DNA of 64,000 bases from Symbiodinium natans (GCA_905221605.1 CAJNDS010002024.1:137501-201500), one strand, 5' to 3'; positions 19,717 through 30,174 are shown, counted from the first letter of the stretch. Program-made: numbers and translations. The notes: generated by a model from the letters alone, not told the origin.

Positions 19717-19870
19717 TACTTGGAGGTTCATGGGTAAATTGGGTAATCATAAGTAAATTGGGGTAAATAGGGTAATTTTAAGTAAGCTTATAAGTACCCT
19801 AGGTAAGGTGATAAGTTATAGTTTCCCGAATTATAACCCGACTTGTAACTATGCCATGGACCGCCAAGTA
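19717..19870. mobile_element. Introner family IE-A copy
   Basis: TACTTGGAGGTTCATGGGTA ... TATGCCATGGACCGCCAAGT; TAAATTGGGTAA is repeated inside. A plus-strand frame VKEELGADILCPNLRLLRPF follows at 19872. Confidence 0.75.
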
Positions 19871-20159
19871 GGGTTAAGGAGGAGCTGGGTGCCGACATTC
19901 TCTGTCCAAACCTCCGCTTGCTAAGGCCCTTCGAAACCTATACACAACTCCGGCCACTGAACCCTAAGCCCCCTAAATCCTATTCAGCCCCTAAACCCAA
20001 AGCCTCTACACCCAAAAACCCCTAAGCCTGGACCCCCTAAACACCCTAAGCGGCTACGCCCGGAACACCTAAACCCAAATCTCTCAACCCTAAACCCCTA
20101 ACCCCTAACCCCTAAGCCCTAAGCCCTAAACCCTAAACCCTAAACCCCCAAAAGGCGTC

Positions 20160-20245
20160 ACCCGACACCCAGCAGCCAGGCTGCTGCATAAGCGACGGAG
20201 GCATCCCGGGCGGTCACCGTGGGATGCCAAGCCTGGGACTCTTGA
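20160..20245 (-). CDS. Minus-strand exon island
   Basis: Reads HQESQAWHPTVTARDASVAY then AAAWLLGVG, between CCCTAAA (20073-20150) and TTTAGGG (20248-20302) tracts. Confidence 0.4.
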
Positions 20246-20309
20246 TGTTTAGGGTTTAGGGTTTAGGGTTTAGGGTTTAGGGTTTAGGGTTTAGGGTTTA
20301 TAAGCTAGT

Positions 20310-20410
20310 AATTGCTTAAGAACCCACCAAAAAATAGCCAAAAGATCTTCCTTACAAGGGTAATATAGGGATGATTACTTTGTCTTTTGGGTTTCTTAAA
20401 CAAATAGAGG
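20310..20410. mobile_element. Introner family IE-L copy
   Basis: ATTGCTTAAGAACCCACCAA ... GGGTTTCTTAAACAAATAG. Confidence 0.65.
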
Positions 20411-20935
20411 TAAATGGGGAAGGAATTCTGATATTCGCCCGGCCCGGGGATCCCGGTCCAAGACTACTTTGGATTAGGAGAAGGTTTCGGGCTCCTTTGT
20501 CTAAACAGCGCTATATAAGAGGGTCCGGTGGAATTGACAACTACAAAAAATTGGCTGGCCAGGAATCCAAATTCTACTGCAGATTGCTTAAGAATGAAAT
20601 TGCGGAGAAGCTGCTTCCTCAGACCCACAGACCCCCAGAACCACTTAATTGCCACCCCCTCTTTTTTTACCTCAAAACCCCGAAATTCAAAACACAACTG
20701 GGGGGGTTATCAATGTGACCCTAACATTAAACCCTAAACTCTAGACCCTCAACCCTAAACCCTATGCATACACGCACACACAGACACACGGAGACAAACT
20801 TTATGTTCTCAGGGCTTAAAGGCGTACGTGATTTACGGGGCCTAGGGCTCATAGAGCGTGGGGTTCGATGTAGGAGGACTTATAAAGAACATGGGGTATA
20901 AGGAAGGCCATAACCCTATGCCAGGTGGGGTTGTC

Positions 20936-21008
20936 TCTAAACCCTAAACCCTAAACCCTAAACCCTAAACCCTAAACCCTAAACCCTAAACCCTAAACCC
21001 TAAACCCA
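20936..21008. repeat. Telomere-like tract CCCTAAA
   Basis: Ten perfect units. Confidence 0.9.
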
Positions 21009-21011
21009 ACC

Positions 21012-21100
21012 GCGCCCAGAAGCAAGGCGTTTCAGCTCCGGGGTGCCTGCCACCTCAGCAGCTGGGAGCCCCAAATCAATGAAGCCCTGGAGGGTCTAGG
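21012..21100 (-). CDS. Minus-strand exon island
   Basis: Reads LQGFIDLGLPAAEVAGTPEL then KRLASGRG; flanked by opposite-orientation telomere units. Confidence 0.4.
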
Positions 21101-21109
21101 GTTTAGGGT

Positions 21110-21550
21110 TTAGGGTTCAGGGTTCAGGGTTTAGATTGAAGGGGTATAAGGAGGGGCCTCTAGACCCTTAATCTTCTTCCCCTGCAGTATAGAACCCCTC
21201 TATGTCGCCCCTCTATACCTAAGTAGCCCCTTAAATTACCCCTAAGATCCCTTGTAAGGGTCCCTCTTTTAGTCCCTTGATAAATTCAACATCTCCAACT
21301 AAACTCTACACGCGTACATAAAAGAAATGTATACGTATTGATTGATTATCCATCAACGATGTTTGTCTTACTATGTACACAAGATTTTGTGTGTCTATAT
21401 AGTGTGTGAAAAAACAAATGTATATATATATATATATACACATACACATTTGGATGTTCCTCCTCTTACTAACAGTCCTGAATAGGGATTAGCATAGGGG
21501 GGGTACTAGAAACCACCCTGGAGCCCGAAGGGCCCGAAGGGCCTAAAGCC
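21110..21550. other. Gene-poor stretch, partial IE-B near 21448
   Basis: Includes TA-rich microsatellite (21418-21440) and GGATGTTCCTCCTCTTACTA from a broken IE-B element; no gene seen. Confidence 0.4.
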
Positions 21551-21551
21551 A

Positions 21552-21635
21552 TACCCTAAACCCTAAACCCTAAACCCTAAACCCTAAACCCTAACCCTAA
21601 ACCCTAAACCCTAAACCCTAACCCTAAACCCTAAA
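21552..21635. repeat. Telomere-like tract CCCTAAA with CCCTAA breaks
   Basis: Twelve units, two hexamers. Confidence 0.9.
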
Positions 21636-21644
21636 CGCCAAGGT

Positions 21645-21732
21645 GCTGGGGTGACCTCACCTGGAAGCACCGAGGCAAAGTCGCTGGCTGTAAGGGCCGT
21701 GACTTTCCTGGACTTTGGGTTGCTTTGGAGGG
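21645..21732 (-). CDS. Minus-strand exon island with GTGAGG donor
   Basis: Reads NPKSRKVTALTASDFASVLP; CCAG|GTGAGG follows, a conventional donor. Confidence 0.4.
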
Positions 21733-22244
21733 TTTAGGGTTTAGGGTTTAGGCTTTAGGCTTTAGGGGGTTTAGGGTTTAAAAGGGTTTCGAGAGGGGGT
21801 TGGGGGTGTTGGATTTAGGGTTTACCTGTCTGTCTAGTTGAGCTGAGCTGAGAGTTTCGTTTAACGGCTTTGAGAGCTTGACTTTCTTCTTCGGTCGGTC
21901 AAGCTTTGAACTTTGGGTGCCTCAGGACTTTCTGGTTTACATTTTGGTCTTAAGGAGTGAACCTTGAGGGTTGTGGGGATTGTGAGGGGTTTTGTAGGGC
22001 TTGGCTGTAGGTCTTCGCTAGGCTTGGGGGAATTAGGGCATGACATGCTAAGGTTCCATGAACTGACGACCCAGGGTTCATGGGTTTAGGGTTTAGAGGT
22101 TTAGGGGTTGATGCAGGTTTAGGGTTTGGGTGTTTGGGGGGTTTAGGGGTCACCGTTTAAATGTTTAGAGGTTTGGGAGTTTAGGAGTTCAGGGATTTAG
22201 GGTTGAGGGGTTGAGGGTTTAAGGTGTTAAAGATTTAGGGTTCA

Positions 22245-22775
22245 CCAGGAGGACCCCCCCTCCGCCGCCTCCCTGGTAAGAACTAGATTGAAGGGCCCGA
22301 GGTTTGTAAATGCTCCAGCTTAGGTTGCAAGGACCCTGCCAAGTGAACCTCAAATCCGAAATGCCTCAACTAAACGGGTTTCGGAGATGGTGCCGATGTG
22401 CCCAACCCCCAGAGTGTCCCTGCAACCCCAGAGTATCCCTACCCAGAGTGTGGGTTTAGGGTTTAGGGTTTAGGGTTTAGCGTTTAGGGTTTAGGGCTTG
22501 TTGACATTCTTATTCTTGTTATTGTTGTATCTCTTGCTTGTTTTTTCGGAGGGGGGGGGGTCAGGGTTCAGGCTTCAGGGTTGCCCAGAAAACCCTAAGC
22601 CCTATAAACACTAGCACCTAAAATCGTTTACGCACATCACATTTTGCGTTGGCATCTGTTTTGAGGGGGGCCAGAGAAACATTCTTTGACAGAAACGTCA
22701 GGATGAACAATGAGAACCCTAAATACGAAAGCCTAACAAACAATCGCCATAAACGCCATAAACACTAAATCCCAT
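22245..22775. other. No gene seen
   Basis: Telomere units at 22453-22495 and a G run at 22550; otherwise mixed sequence. Confidence 0.3.
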
Positions 22776-22888
22776 ACTTGAAGGTTCGTGGGTAGACAAA
22801 AGTAGGGATCAGAAGTACCCAAAAACAGGCTTACAAGCTGTAATCAGTTCCCAAATTTCTCACCCCAAATTGTACCGTCCAAAGTAGG
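22775..22888. mobile_element. Introner family IE-A copy
   Basis: TACTTGAAGGTTCGTGGGTA at the left; right end reduced to CGTCCAAAGTAGGG. Confidence 0.65.
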
Positions 22889-22889
22889 G

Positions 22890-23010
22890 TTTAACCCTTC
22901 GGGCCTGAAAACGTCCAAGCGCTTCTCGCACACCTCGGGGCTGGTCCGGGGGCTTGTTTGGGGGCATTGTGTAGGGCTGCGTCGGCTTGAAAAGGTAGTC
23001 TGATTCTTGG
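22890..23010 (-). CDS. Minus-strand exon between two IE-A copies
   Basis: Reads ESDYLFKPTQPYTMPPNKPP then DQPRGVREALGRFQARR. Flanked on both sides by IE-A (22775-22888 and 23012-23085). Confidence 0.45.
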
Positions 23011-23251
23011 GTACTTGTAGGTTCATGGTACTTATTAACCAATTATAGCTGTACTTATGACTGTACTTATCACTCGTTGGTGAAGGTCTGGCCCGGCAGC
23101 CTAAGTAAGCTTCCCCCAGGGTGGGTTTTCGGGTTTCGGGTTATCTAAGGTTTAGGGCCATTCTTAGGGTCGTGGGGTTTCGGGTTTCGGGTGTGGGGTT
23201 TGGGGCCATGATTCTGCCGAAGCCATCTGAAAAGCCCACATTCGTCAGCCC

Positions 23252-23366
23252 TACTTGGAGGTTCAGCAACAAAGTGGGGAACACAGTAGGGCAGCGAACA
23301 AAAATGACTGGTTATACCCTTGTCTAGGGTACTTATAGCCCTACCTATAACTACCCATGAACCACT
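23252..23366. mobile_element. Introner family IE-A copy
   Basis: TACTTGGAGGTTCAGCAACA ... ATAACTACCCATGAACCACT. A short exon-like frame (ADECGLFRWLRQNHGP) lies just left on the minus strand. Confidence 0.7.
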
Positions 23367-23414
23367 CTTTAATCCGCAACCCTGAGCCCTAAACCCTAAA
23401 CCCTTAACCCTGTC

Positions 23415-23500
23415 CTAAGCCCGAGAAGCACCTGGCCTCAACCAGCTCCTGGGCCGGAAAGCGCGCCCTCTCCGCCTTCTCAAGGGCTTGTTGAAGGCTT
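23415..23500 (-). CDS. Minus-strand exon island
   Basis: Reads LQQALEKAERARFPAQELVE then ARCFSG, helix-forming and charged. Confidence 0.4.
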
Positions 23501-23507
23501 AGGAACC

Positions 23508-23640
23508 CTAAACCCTAAACCCTAAACCCTAAACCCTAAACCCTAAACCCTGAACCCTGAACCCTGAACCCTGAACCCTGAACCCTGAACCCTGAACCCT
23601 GAACCGGCTTAGGAACCCTAAACCCTCCACCCTGAACCCT
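23508..23640. repeat. Telomere-like tract switching to CCCTGAA, duplicated flank
   Basis: Six CCCTAAA units then about nine CCCTGAA units. GGCTTAGGAACCCTAAACCC occurs on both sides (23497 and 23606). Confidence 0.85.
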
Positions 23641-24117
23641 AAGTCCGGTTCAGGTCGGGGGGTTTCAAGATTGTGGGGCTCAGGGTAGCATGGTTTGGGG
23701 AGTCAGGGTTGTGGGGGGCGTTTAGGGTTTAGGGTTTGGGGGTTGAGGTTTTTCACTTTTTGGGGGCTATTTGGGGGGGGGGGGGGGTCAGAAGGATTAA
23801 GATGGGGTTTAGGAAGCTTAGGGTTTAAGGGGTCCATAAAGGATGTTATAGGGGAGGGTTTGTAGGGTCTAGAGTGCGAAGGGCACCCTTGGCTTCAGAG
23901 TGTTTAAAGGGCTTAGGATTTTAAATAGGTTCTAGGAGTTAGAGGGTCTAGCCCCTAAACCCTAAACCCTAAACCCTAAACCCTAAACCCTAACCCTAAA
24001 CCCTAAAAACCTAGGGTTCATAGGTCTTTTTTGCGGTTTAGAAAAGAGGTCCGCAGCGGCGGCGCTGGCATGCCCTAGGATTCTGGTGGGGAGGAGAAGG
24101 CACGCAGTTCAAAACCC

Positions 24118-24215
24118 CTTAGGGTTTAGGTTTAGGTTTAGGGTTTAGGGTTAGGGTTTAGGGTTTAGGGTTTAGGGTTTAGGGTTTAGGGTTTAGGGTT
24201 TAGGGTTTAGTGGGA
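24118..24215. repeat. Telomere-like tract TTTAGGG
   Basis: About 13 units. Confidence 0.9.
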
Positions 24216-24404
24216 GCTGTTCTCAATTCTAGGGTCTCTTGATAGGGTTTGGGCCTTGGGGTTTAGGATTTAGGGTTTAGGTTGGTATACTTTATACTCG
24301 GAATCTGCGCGAAAGTTCCCTGGCAAGTGGCCCTGATGTGGAACAAACAACAACCACCCCCCCCCCCCCCCCCATTCTCCTCCGAAAGCCCCTGGCACCT
24401 TCAC

Positions 24405-24570
24405 CTCCTCTGGACGGGGTCCATGCTCACCAAGCGGGTCTTCCACCACCTTTCGGTGAGGCTAACGCCGCCAAGTTTAGACGCATCAAGCTGGAATTGC
24501 TTCTGAGAAGTCGTTTTAGCTCGTGTCACCTGGTAGAGATACACATCCGGGAGCGTCCGCATTCACGGTC
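24405..24570 (-). CDS. Minus-strand exon, likely N-terminal
   Basis: MRTLPDVYLYQVTRAKTTSQ, then KQFQLDASKLGGVSLTERWW and KTRLVSMDPVQRR. The ATG follows an in-frame TGA, so this may be a true start. A donor (GAG|GTGAAGG) follows and the intron begins a poly-G run near 24355. No family recognised. Confidence 0.5.
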
Positions 24571-24659
24571 ATTGCTGTGCAAGAAGTGCCTAAAAACATC
24601 AGTTCGCTAAGAAATGGTCCCGAGTTTGGTGACCGCAGGCACTGAGAACTGTTCACAAT

Positions 24660-25020
24660 GCGGTTTAGCATGCTTTGGTGTGTATTCTAGCCGCTAATGT
24701 GTCATTCTCTCCAGAGGGCATTCGCACTGGAGTGGCGCTTCTTCTAGCAGCTAGCGTGAGTCAGAGAATCGGTCCCCGTAGTAAAACCCCTGACTGCCGG
24801 AATAGTCGCCGGATGTGGGAACACAATCCCCCAGTAACTTGTTGGGATTATGGCTGGGAGCCTCACGAATGAAAGGCCACACATCTGCACACTCATGCGG
24901 GCATGGCCTCCAGTTGAACCACGCACCAGCGTAGAATGACCTATCACCTGCTTATGCTGCACCTTGTGCCTACATGCTGCCTAAAACACTTTTTCCATCT
25001 GGGCTTGTGGAATCGCCAGA
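24660..25020. other. Possible intergenic region
   Basis: No telomere units or introners. A minus frame of about 70 codons is open but not convincing. Confidence 0.3.
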
Positions 25021-25084
25021 GTGCACTCTGCCTAAAACCCTAAACTTTGGGGCCCCTAAACCCTAAACCCTAAACCCATGTTTT

Positions 25085-25745
25085 CAGCCTGGCTGCAATG
25101 ACCTTGATGGGCCCCTCAAGGGCGGGCGCCAGTGGCTCGCGTGGGAGAGGTAGCCAAAAGTCCTGCAACATGCGGATGCATCGAGCTGCCAGTTTTATGA
25201 TGTACTGCGACATACTGAACTATAATTATGTGGGCCATAGAATCTTGAAAATTCATTCCAAGCCATATGCTCTAGTACTATGGGACTTACTAGGAATCAT
25301 GACTCATTGCTGCCCTTGATATGCAATCCCTGCGCCATGCATGTACCAAGACCGACTGCCCTGCTCCTGATATGTCTTCGCCGCGTCTGACACCTCGATC
25401 TTCTGTCCAGAGATGGTGTCCTTGACCAGCCACTGAAAAAGTCCGAGTCGGCACTTTCGTTCGCATCCAGAAGGTCATGGAGAATTCAGATGGGTATTTC
25501 TCGATGTCTAGAGCTACCCCTGAGTACCCCCCCCCCCCCCCAAAAAAAAAAAAAAAAAAAAAAACATAATAATAAATGCAATCTCTACTATCGAATTCCC
25601 CCAAAAAGGCTACCCCCTCTGCTGGGATAGCCCCACAATATTCAAGGTCTGCCCTCGGGCTCAAACCTTCCCTGAGCCTAAGGCCCTGAAACGCATGAAA
25701 TTTGCCGCTGCAGCATTTTGAAGACCTGAAGCCTGCCTCCTGTAG
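25085..25745 (-). CDS. Minus-strand exons, possible lectin-like (LamG-type) protein
   Basis: Islands: 25745-25600 (EAGFRSSKCCSGKFHAFQGL, then REGLSPRADLEYCGAIPAEG), 25530-25310 (ALDIEKYPSEFSMTFWMRTK, after which two frames stay open, one reading LVKDTISGQKIEVSDAAKTY) and about 25215-25085 (LAARCIRMLQDFWLPLPREP, then LAPALEGPIKVIAARLKTW). EFSMTFWMRTK resembles the FTISFWVK strand of concanavalin/LamG folds; that is only a resemblance. The first intron contains poly-A/poly-C. Confidence 0.4.
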
Positions 25746-25894
25746 CAAAATGCAAACGTGTAGGTTTTAGGGTTTAGGGTTTAGGGTTTTGTGTTTAGGG
25801 TTTAGGTTTATTGAAGCCTGGGCCCCGTGTTCCCCTTCGGAGCAGGCCAGCCATTCTGTGCATGGCTAGCCGGGGCCCTTGTTTCGACAAAGCA

Positions 25895-26032
25895 AACTTG
25901 AAGGTTCATGGGTAACCATGGGTTGTAAGCAAGGTCCTCTCTAGGTTATGGGGTTTTCGCCACCCGCACTGCACGCACATCCAGGTTATGGGGTTTAGTG
26001 TTTTAGGGTTTAGGGTGCCCATGAACCTTCAA
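25895..26032. mobile_element. IE-A copy with telomere-like insertion inside
   Basis: AACTTGAAGGTTCATGGGTA ... GCCCATGAACCTTCAAG. The centre holds TTATGGGGTTTTCGCCACCC and TTTAGGGTTTAGGG; CCAGGTTATGGGGTTTAG nearly repeats CTAGGTTATGGGGTTT. Confidence 0.7.
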
Positions 26033-26177
26033 GAATGTGCACTTCAGGCCAGTCTTGGCCTTGCCAAAGATTTCATGCAGTCCCCCACATTCTCCCTGCT
26101 TCTACAAGGAGCGGCCCTAGAGTTCAGGGACCTAATAGCCCAGGTTCTGCTACTTAGGGTTTAGGGTTTCGGGTAGC

Positions 26178-29100
26178 TCAATTTAAATCCGGGGGCCGCT
26201 TCTTGTACACAGTGCGACAAAAGGGTAGCTGCCTGGCAAAACTCGAATTAGAGGCTGCACTTTGCCGTCCGTGCGGCCGAGGCTTCGGACGGCGGCTGCT
26301 CCCAATCTTTCGTCCTCTCGGGATCTTCGACGGAGGTATCTGAAGGCTGCCCAGAGCCTTAGCTGCTGAGTTCACAAGCCCCCCAAAAAAGTGTACACTT
26401 TCAGTTCTATAGGGGATTATGGTATCCCAAAAAATGCAAAGTGTGTTCATTCGGCTGCTAAGGAGCTGGCCTTTTTCCTAAAGCAAACGAAGCAAAATAC
26501 CGGGGCGGCCAAGAGCACGATGCACCCTGCAGTGAAGAAGGCATTGTCCTGGGATGGCCCATAACAAAGCTCTGAAAACATATTCCGGATCCTCTTAAAC
26601 CCAATAAGGGAAAAGTGTCCAAAGAGCCCACCGAAACCCAGGTTTAGAGGGTTTAGGGTTTACTAAGGGTTTAGGGATACTTCTAGGACAGATACAAAGT
26701 CATCCCAAGACCCCACCTCTAAACTGAACTTGGAACCCTGGCAAAAACTGTAATGTTTGCGGTTTCTTACAAACCATATATAGTGCCCAAACATGAAAAT
26801 CACTACCACCTAAATCCTAAAACCCTTAACCCCCCTAAGACCTAGTGTCGTAGCTGCCGGTCAGGTCGTAGACCGTGCCGACGAAGGTGGGTCCAAGAGC
26901 AGTGCCAACTGCCATCCTCGGAGTTTTCAGCCGATCATGCGTTGGAATTTCCTAGGGTTTAGGGTTTAGGGTTTAGGGTTTAGGCTTTAGGGATGTTCCC
27001 CCTTATACTAACAGTCCTTTACAGGGATTGTATTACCCCCTATGATAATCCCTACAAAGGACTGTGAGTATAAGGGGGAACATCCCAAGTTTAGGGTTTA
27101 GGGCTTTGGTTTCAGGATCGTCTCTTTCCACATCGCAAGAACCCTACTGCTACAACTCCTGTTGCCCACCAAGGTGGGGGAAAAGAAAACGACCCAACCA
27201 CAATTACAGGGGCCTTAAGAATTAGAAAAGGGTATTTGGGGGGTACGATGCTGTAGTCACATATAGGGACGATCAGGAAATACTACGAGTAACTTTCTAA
27301 ATCCTAAAGCCCTGAAGGCTAAACTTTAAGCCCCTAAACCGACCTTAACACTCTAAACCCTAAACCCTAAACCCTAAGCCATAAACCCTAAACCCTAAAC
27401 CCTACACCCTACACCCTACACCCTAAACCCTAAACCCTAAACCCTGTGCTAGACAGCCGGGGAGTCGGAACCCCAAGGAGGCCGTAGAGATGCGCCACCT
27501 TCTCGGGGTCGAAGAGCTCCTTAGCTGTCCAGTAGCCTAGGGAAGGGTTTAGGGTTTAGGGTTTAGGGTTTAGGGTTTAGGGTTTAATTAGGGTTTAGGG
27601 TTTAGGGTTTAGGGTTTAGGGTGTAGGGTTTGGGGTTTGGGGTTTGGGGTTTAGGGTTTAGGGCTTAGGGCTTGGGGCTTAGGGCTTAGGGCTTGATCTA
27701 CTGTACTACCAAGGCTCATTCAACGTGAGGCTCAGCAGGACAACGCGCCCCCCCGAGGAGAAGCCATAGATGGCCTAGCATGGCCCTTCAAGCCCTCTGA
27801 AGAATAGGCTTAGGGTTTAGGGTTTAGGGTTTAGGGTTTAGGGTTTAGGGTTTAGGGTTTAGGGTTTAGGGTTTAGGGTTTAGGGTTTAGGGTTCCTGAA
27901 TAGGATCCTCTTAAAACCCCAATTCTGGGAAGACGCAAAATAGATGCCAAGGGCCTACCTAGGGGCCGAGAAGAGCTTGAGCTCCGCGGCATTCGTGCAG
28001 AAGGGAAGCCAGATCAGAGATGCCCCCTGCACCAGCAACATCAACAGAAAGAGCCTGGATGGGGCTAAACCCTAAGCCCTAAACCCTAAACCCTAAGCCC
28101 TAAACCCTAAACCCTAAACCCTGAGCCTGGAGGGGCGTACGAAAGAGGAGCAAAGGCCGAAGAAAAGTCGGGCCGCCGTCCCAGCCGCGCCCAGCAGTGA
28201 AGTTAGCTCTCCAGCGATCTCCAGGCCCTTCTCCACCTCGGCGAAGTACACGAGATGCGTGTAGGGCACCATGAAGCCGATAAAGTAGAAGAGCAAGGCG
28301 ATGTTGAACAGGATGAACCGCAGGTCGCGGTAAGGCTGGAAGAAGTCTCGGACAGGGTTGCTCTTGAGCTCCTGGTAGTCGGCAGCTGAATCCCCAGCAT
28401 CGCATGGCTGTTGACGAAGACCCCACCACAGGGCCAGCACGGCGCCAAACCTATACTCCCCTTAGAACCTGAATAAGAAAAGTTGTTTCAATATCCTCTT
28501 GGGTTAAAAAAACAAAAGTAAGAAATGATTCCCAAGGGGGATATAGAAACAACAACGGGCAGAAGGCCCCGCAGCAGATCCGGAGGGCATCTCTCCAGCT
28601 GAACGTGTCGAGCAACATGTCAAGCCCGAGGTTGACGAGAATGGTGCCAAGCCCTGCGCCCGAGGAAGCTAGCCCCACGGCCACAGGCAAAAAGCCTTGA
28701 CCTACACTGAATCGGGAATCCTAGCAAAAAACTATGAATTTAGCTGTTTCTTCGGAAATTATAGTGCCCAAAATTAAAAAATCATTCCCAAGAATTCCTA
28801 ACTGGCTGGTATGGCCATAAAGGACCGTTGCACCTGGTGTGAAGATCATGGCCATGGACATACCGCCGACTAAGCTGGTTGACAAGAAGAGTAGGGCGCT
28901 GGAAGGGGCGTAGCTGTCTAGAAGCATCCCAAGCAGCAGCATTGCAGCTCCGATCGCAGGCATCCGCACAAAGCCCACACGACGAACCAGGAATCCGGCG
29001 GGCGCTGTGCTCAAGCCAAAGACGAAGTCCCGGATTGAACCCACAAGTGCCAGGGTACTCGCTGCATCACCCGTGTCTGCCTTTAGAGCTGCAAAGAGCG

Positions 29101-29218
29101 TGCCGTAGGAGTAAAACAGGCCCAAGACCACGACCTGCATGATGAAGGAGGCCAGGATCAAGCAGCCTTGTTGCAGCCTGGAAACCACGGAGTCGTCACT
29201 CCGTTGCATCCCCGGCAT
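26178..29218 (-). CDS. Monocarboxylate-type major-facilitator transporter (9 exons)
   Basis: Exons: 29218-28798, 28701-28551, 28450-28127, 28054-27967, 27774-27718, 27519-27458, 26916-about 26835, about 26569-26471 and 26357-26178, about 485 residues. The first ATG (MPGMQRSDD) precedes a hydrophobic run with the SLC16-like signature GLFYSYGTLF. Later signatures are VGLASSGAGLG and SWRDAL (TM4-5 region), FGLCSSFVRPSRL/FLLMLLVQGASL, YGFSSGG, ELFDPEKVAHLYGLL, AVGTALGPTFVGTVYDLTGSYD and a last membrane helix AFFTAGCIVLLAAPVFCFVCF, followed by a basic C-terminal tail ending DLN. By family this is a plasma or organelle membrane carrier for small carboxylates or similar; the substrate is not visible. 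The exon 1 intron is GA-AG, and several others are GC-AG. The join between exons 7 and 8 is the least certain. Introns are IE-E, IE-G, a telomere tract, IE-F and a mixed nest. Confidence 0.83.
26358..26470. mobile_element. Introner family IE-N, transporter intron
   Basis: TTAGCTGCTGAGTTCACAAG ... GTGTTCATTCGGCTGCTAAG. Boundaries AAG|GCCAGC and CTAAG|GCT give a GC-AG intron. Same family as 45545-45680. Confidence 0.75.
26550..26834. mobile_element. Transporter intron with IE-F and IE-E copies
   Basis: IE-F (about 26556-26640) and IE-E (about 26710-26820: GAACTTGGAACCCTGGCAAA ... ATATAGTGCCCAAACATGAA) with telomere units between them. Confidence 0.6.
26917..27457. mobile_element. Transporter intron: IE-B, IE-D and telomere tract nest
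   Basis: IE-B at 26990-27086 (near-perfect inverted repeat), IE-D at about 27203-27290, CCCTAAA tract at 27355-27448. Removing the whole nest (CCG|GCTGTC ... CCGAG|GATGG) joins GVPTPR to MAVGTALG: GC-AG. Confidence 0.65.
27520..27717 (-). repeat. Telomere-repeat intron of the transporter (exon 5/6)
   Basis: A long TTTAGGG tract with TTTGGGG and CTTAGGG variants (about 27546-27695). Splicing AAT|GAGCCTTGG...GCTAAG|GAG gives SLTLNELFDPEK. The donor side (CCTTGGTAGTACAG) and acceptor side (CCTAGGCTACTGGACAG) resemble each other, as expected from an old duplication. Confidence 0.6.
27775..27966. mobile_element. IE-F introner interrupted by a telomere tract
   Basis: IE-F halves CATGGCCCTTCAAGCCCTCT and GATGCCAAGGGCCTACCTAG enclose about 12 TTTAGGG units (27806-27892), with GAATAGG on both sides of the tract. 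Borders TCG|GCCCCTAG ... GCTAG|GCC give a GC-AG intron. Confidence 0.75.
28051..28136 (-). repeat. Telomere-repeat intron with flanking exon duplication
   Basis: A CCCTAAA/CCCTAAG tract lies between GAGCCTGGATGGGGC (from 28051) and GAGCCTGGAGGGGC (from 28123). Splicing TCCAG|GCTCAGGG...ATCCAG|GCTC joins FGLCSSFVRPSRL to FLLMLLVQGASL in frame in the transporter: a GC-AG intron made almost wholly of telomere-type repeats, here TTTAGGG on the sense strand. Confidence 0.78.
28451..28550. mobile_element. IE-G introner, transporter intron
   Basis: CTATACTCCCCTTAGAACCT ... CCCAAGGGGGATATAGAAAC. Coding strand begins GTTTCTATATCCCC and ends GGGGAGTATAG, a GT-AG intron. Same family at 44203 and 52314. 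Confidence 0.85.
28702..28797. mobile_element. IE-E introner, transporter intron
   Basis: CCTACACTGAATCGGGAATC ... AAATCATTCCCAAGAATTC. Coding-strand borders TTAG|GAATTC and TGTAG|GTC: GA-AG. Confidence 0.8.
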
Positions 29219-29289
29219 GCTTCGCAGGTGCACTGGCCCTGTATCCTCCTTTCCCACGCAGCTAACCCTGGTTTTCAAGCTTGAGCCGA

Positions 29290-29850
29290 CAGCCCACGAA
29301 TGAGATTTTTGGGGTTTAGGGTTTAGGGTTTCGGGTTGGCCGGCCCAAAACTCGAGATGACCGACATCGGAAGGCTCCTCGCTACTGAGTGTGGGATGGG
29401 TGGGTCTACGGATTTCGAGTCGGAATGAACGAGAAACCCTTGTTACTTGCAGTGAAGAGCAAGAAAAAGGGTGCCCTTATTCTTAGGGACTTACTAGGGA
29501 GCCTAGACAAATCATCGAACATGTTGGTGTGTATACATGTACATGTATGTATGTACGTACGCATGTACGTATGTATCATTATTTGCTGAAGTACTGTTTG
29601 TTTCTTTTGGTATGTTCATATACGCACATGTATGTAAACAGAGAAATATGTACAGACATATATATATATATATATCGTCATGTTCATATATTGAGAGAGA
29701 TACGCGCACATGCCTTATAGGGTTCCTAGCTTGTGCATCTGTCTTTTTCTTGGGACCGAGCCATGACGAAATGTATACATGCCTATATTGTCAAGTTATG
29801 CGTGCGTAGACACCGGGACCAGCATAGGTATACAAGGGCCCACAACTAAA
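29290..29850. other. 5' flank of the transporter; ATGTATGT-type repeat
   Basis: GTATGTACGTACGCATGTAC-type simple repeats and TATA runs (29525-29680). No coding signal. Confidence 0.4.
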
Positions 29851-30040
29851 CTTGGTAGCCCAGTAACCATATTATAATAAGGGCACCCTTTTTTGAGCTG
29901 GCTATTTTTCAAGGGAAACCATAACCGACAAAAATGGTAAAGGGTACCACAAGAGGGTTTAGAGGGTTTAACAGGGTTTAAGAGGGTTTAGCGGGGTTTA
30001 ATTGGGTTTAACATGGCTTAATAGGGTTTAATAAAAAAAG
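29850..30040. mobile_element. IE-C introner followed by degenerate GGGTTTAA units
   Basis: CTTGGTAGCCCAGTAACCAT ... AAAGGGTACCACAAG, then GGGTTTAACA/GGGTTTAGAG units to 30040. Confidence 0.65.
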
Positions 30041-30041
30041 G

Positions 30042-30133
30042 CCCACATGAGAAGAGCCCAATCTCCCATAGGGTGAGCCAAAGTTCGGCTTGCACCTTCT
30101 CGATAAACTCGTCCAGAATCTGGCATTCCTGGC
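30042..30133 (-). CDS. Minus-strand exon island
   Basis: Reads QECQILDEFIEKVQAELWLT then LWEIGLFSCG. Strongly protein-like; family unknown. Confidence 0.4.
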
Positions 30134-30174
30134 TTAGGGTTTAGGGTTTAGTGTTTAGGGTTTAGGGCTTGAGG

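Noticed and set aside
24744-24962. Minus frame of 72 codons as a gene
   Set aside because: Low-complexity-free but no family, no splice context and competing plus frame; left as possible intergenic sequence.
29219-29278. Transporter start at 29278
   Set aside because: That codon is TTG; the first in-frame ATG is at 29218 and precedes the conserved region.
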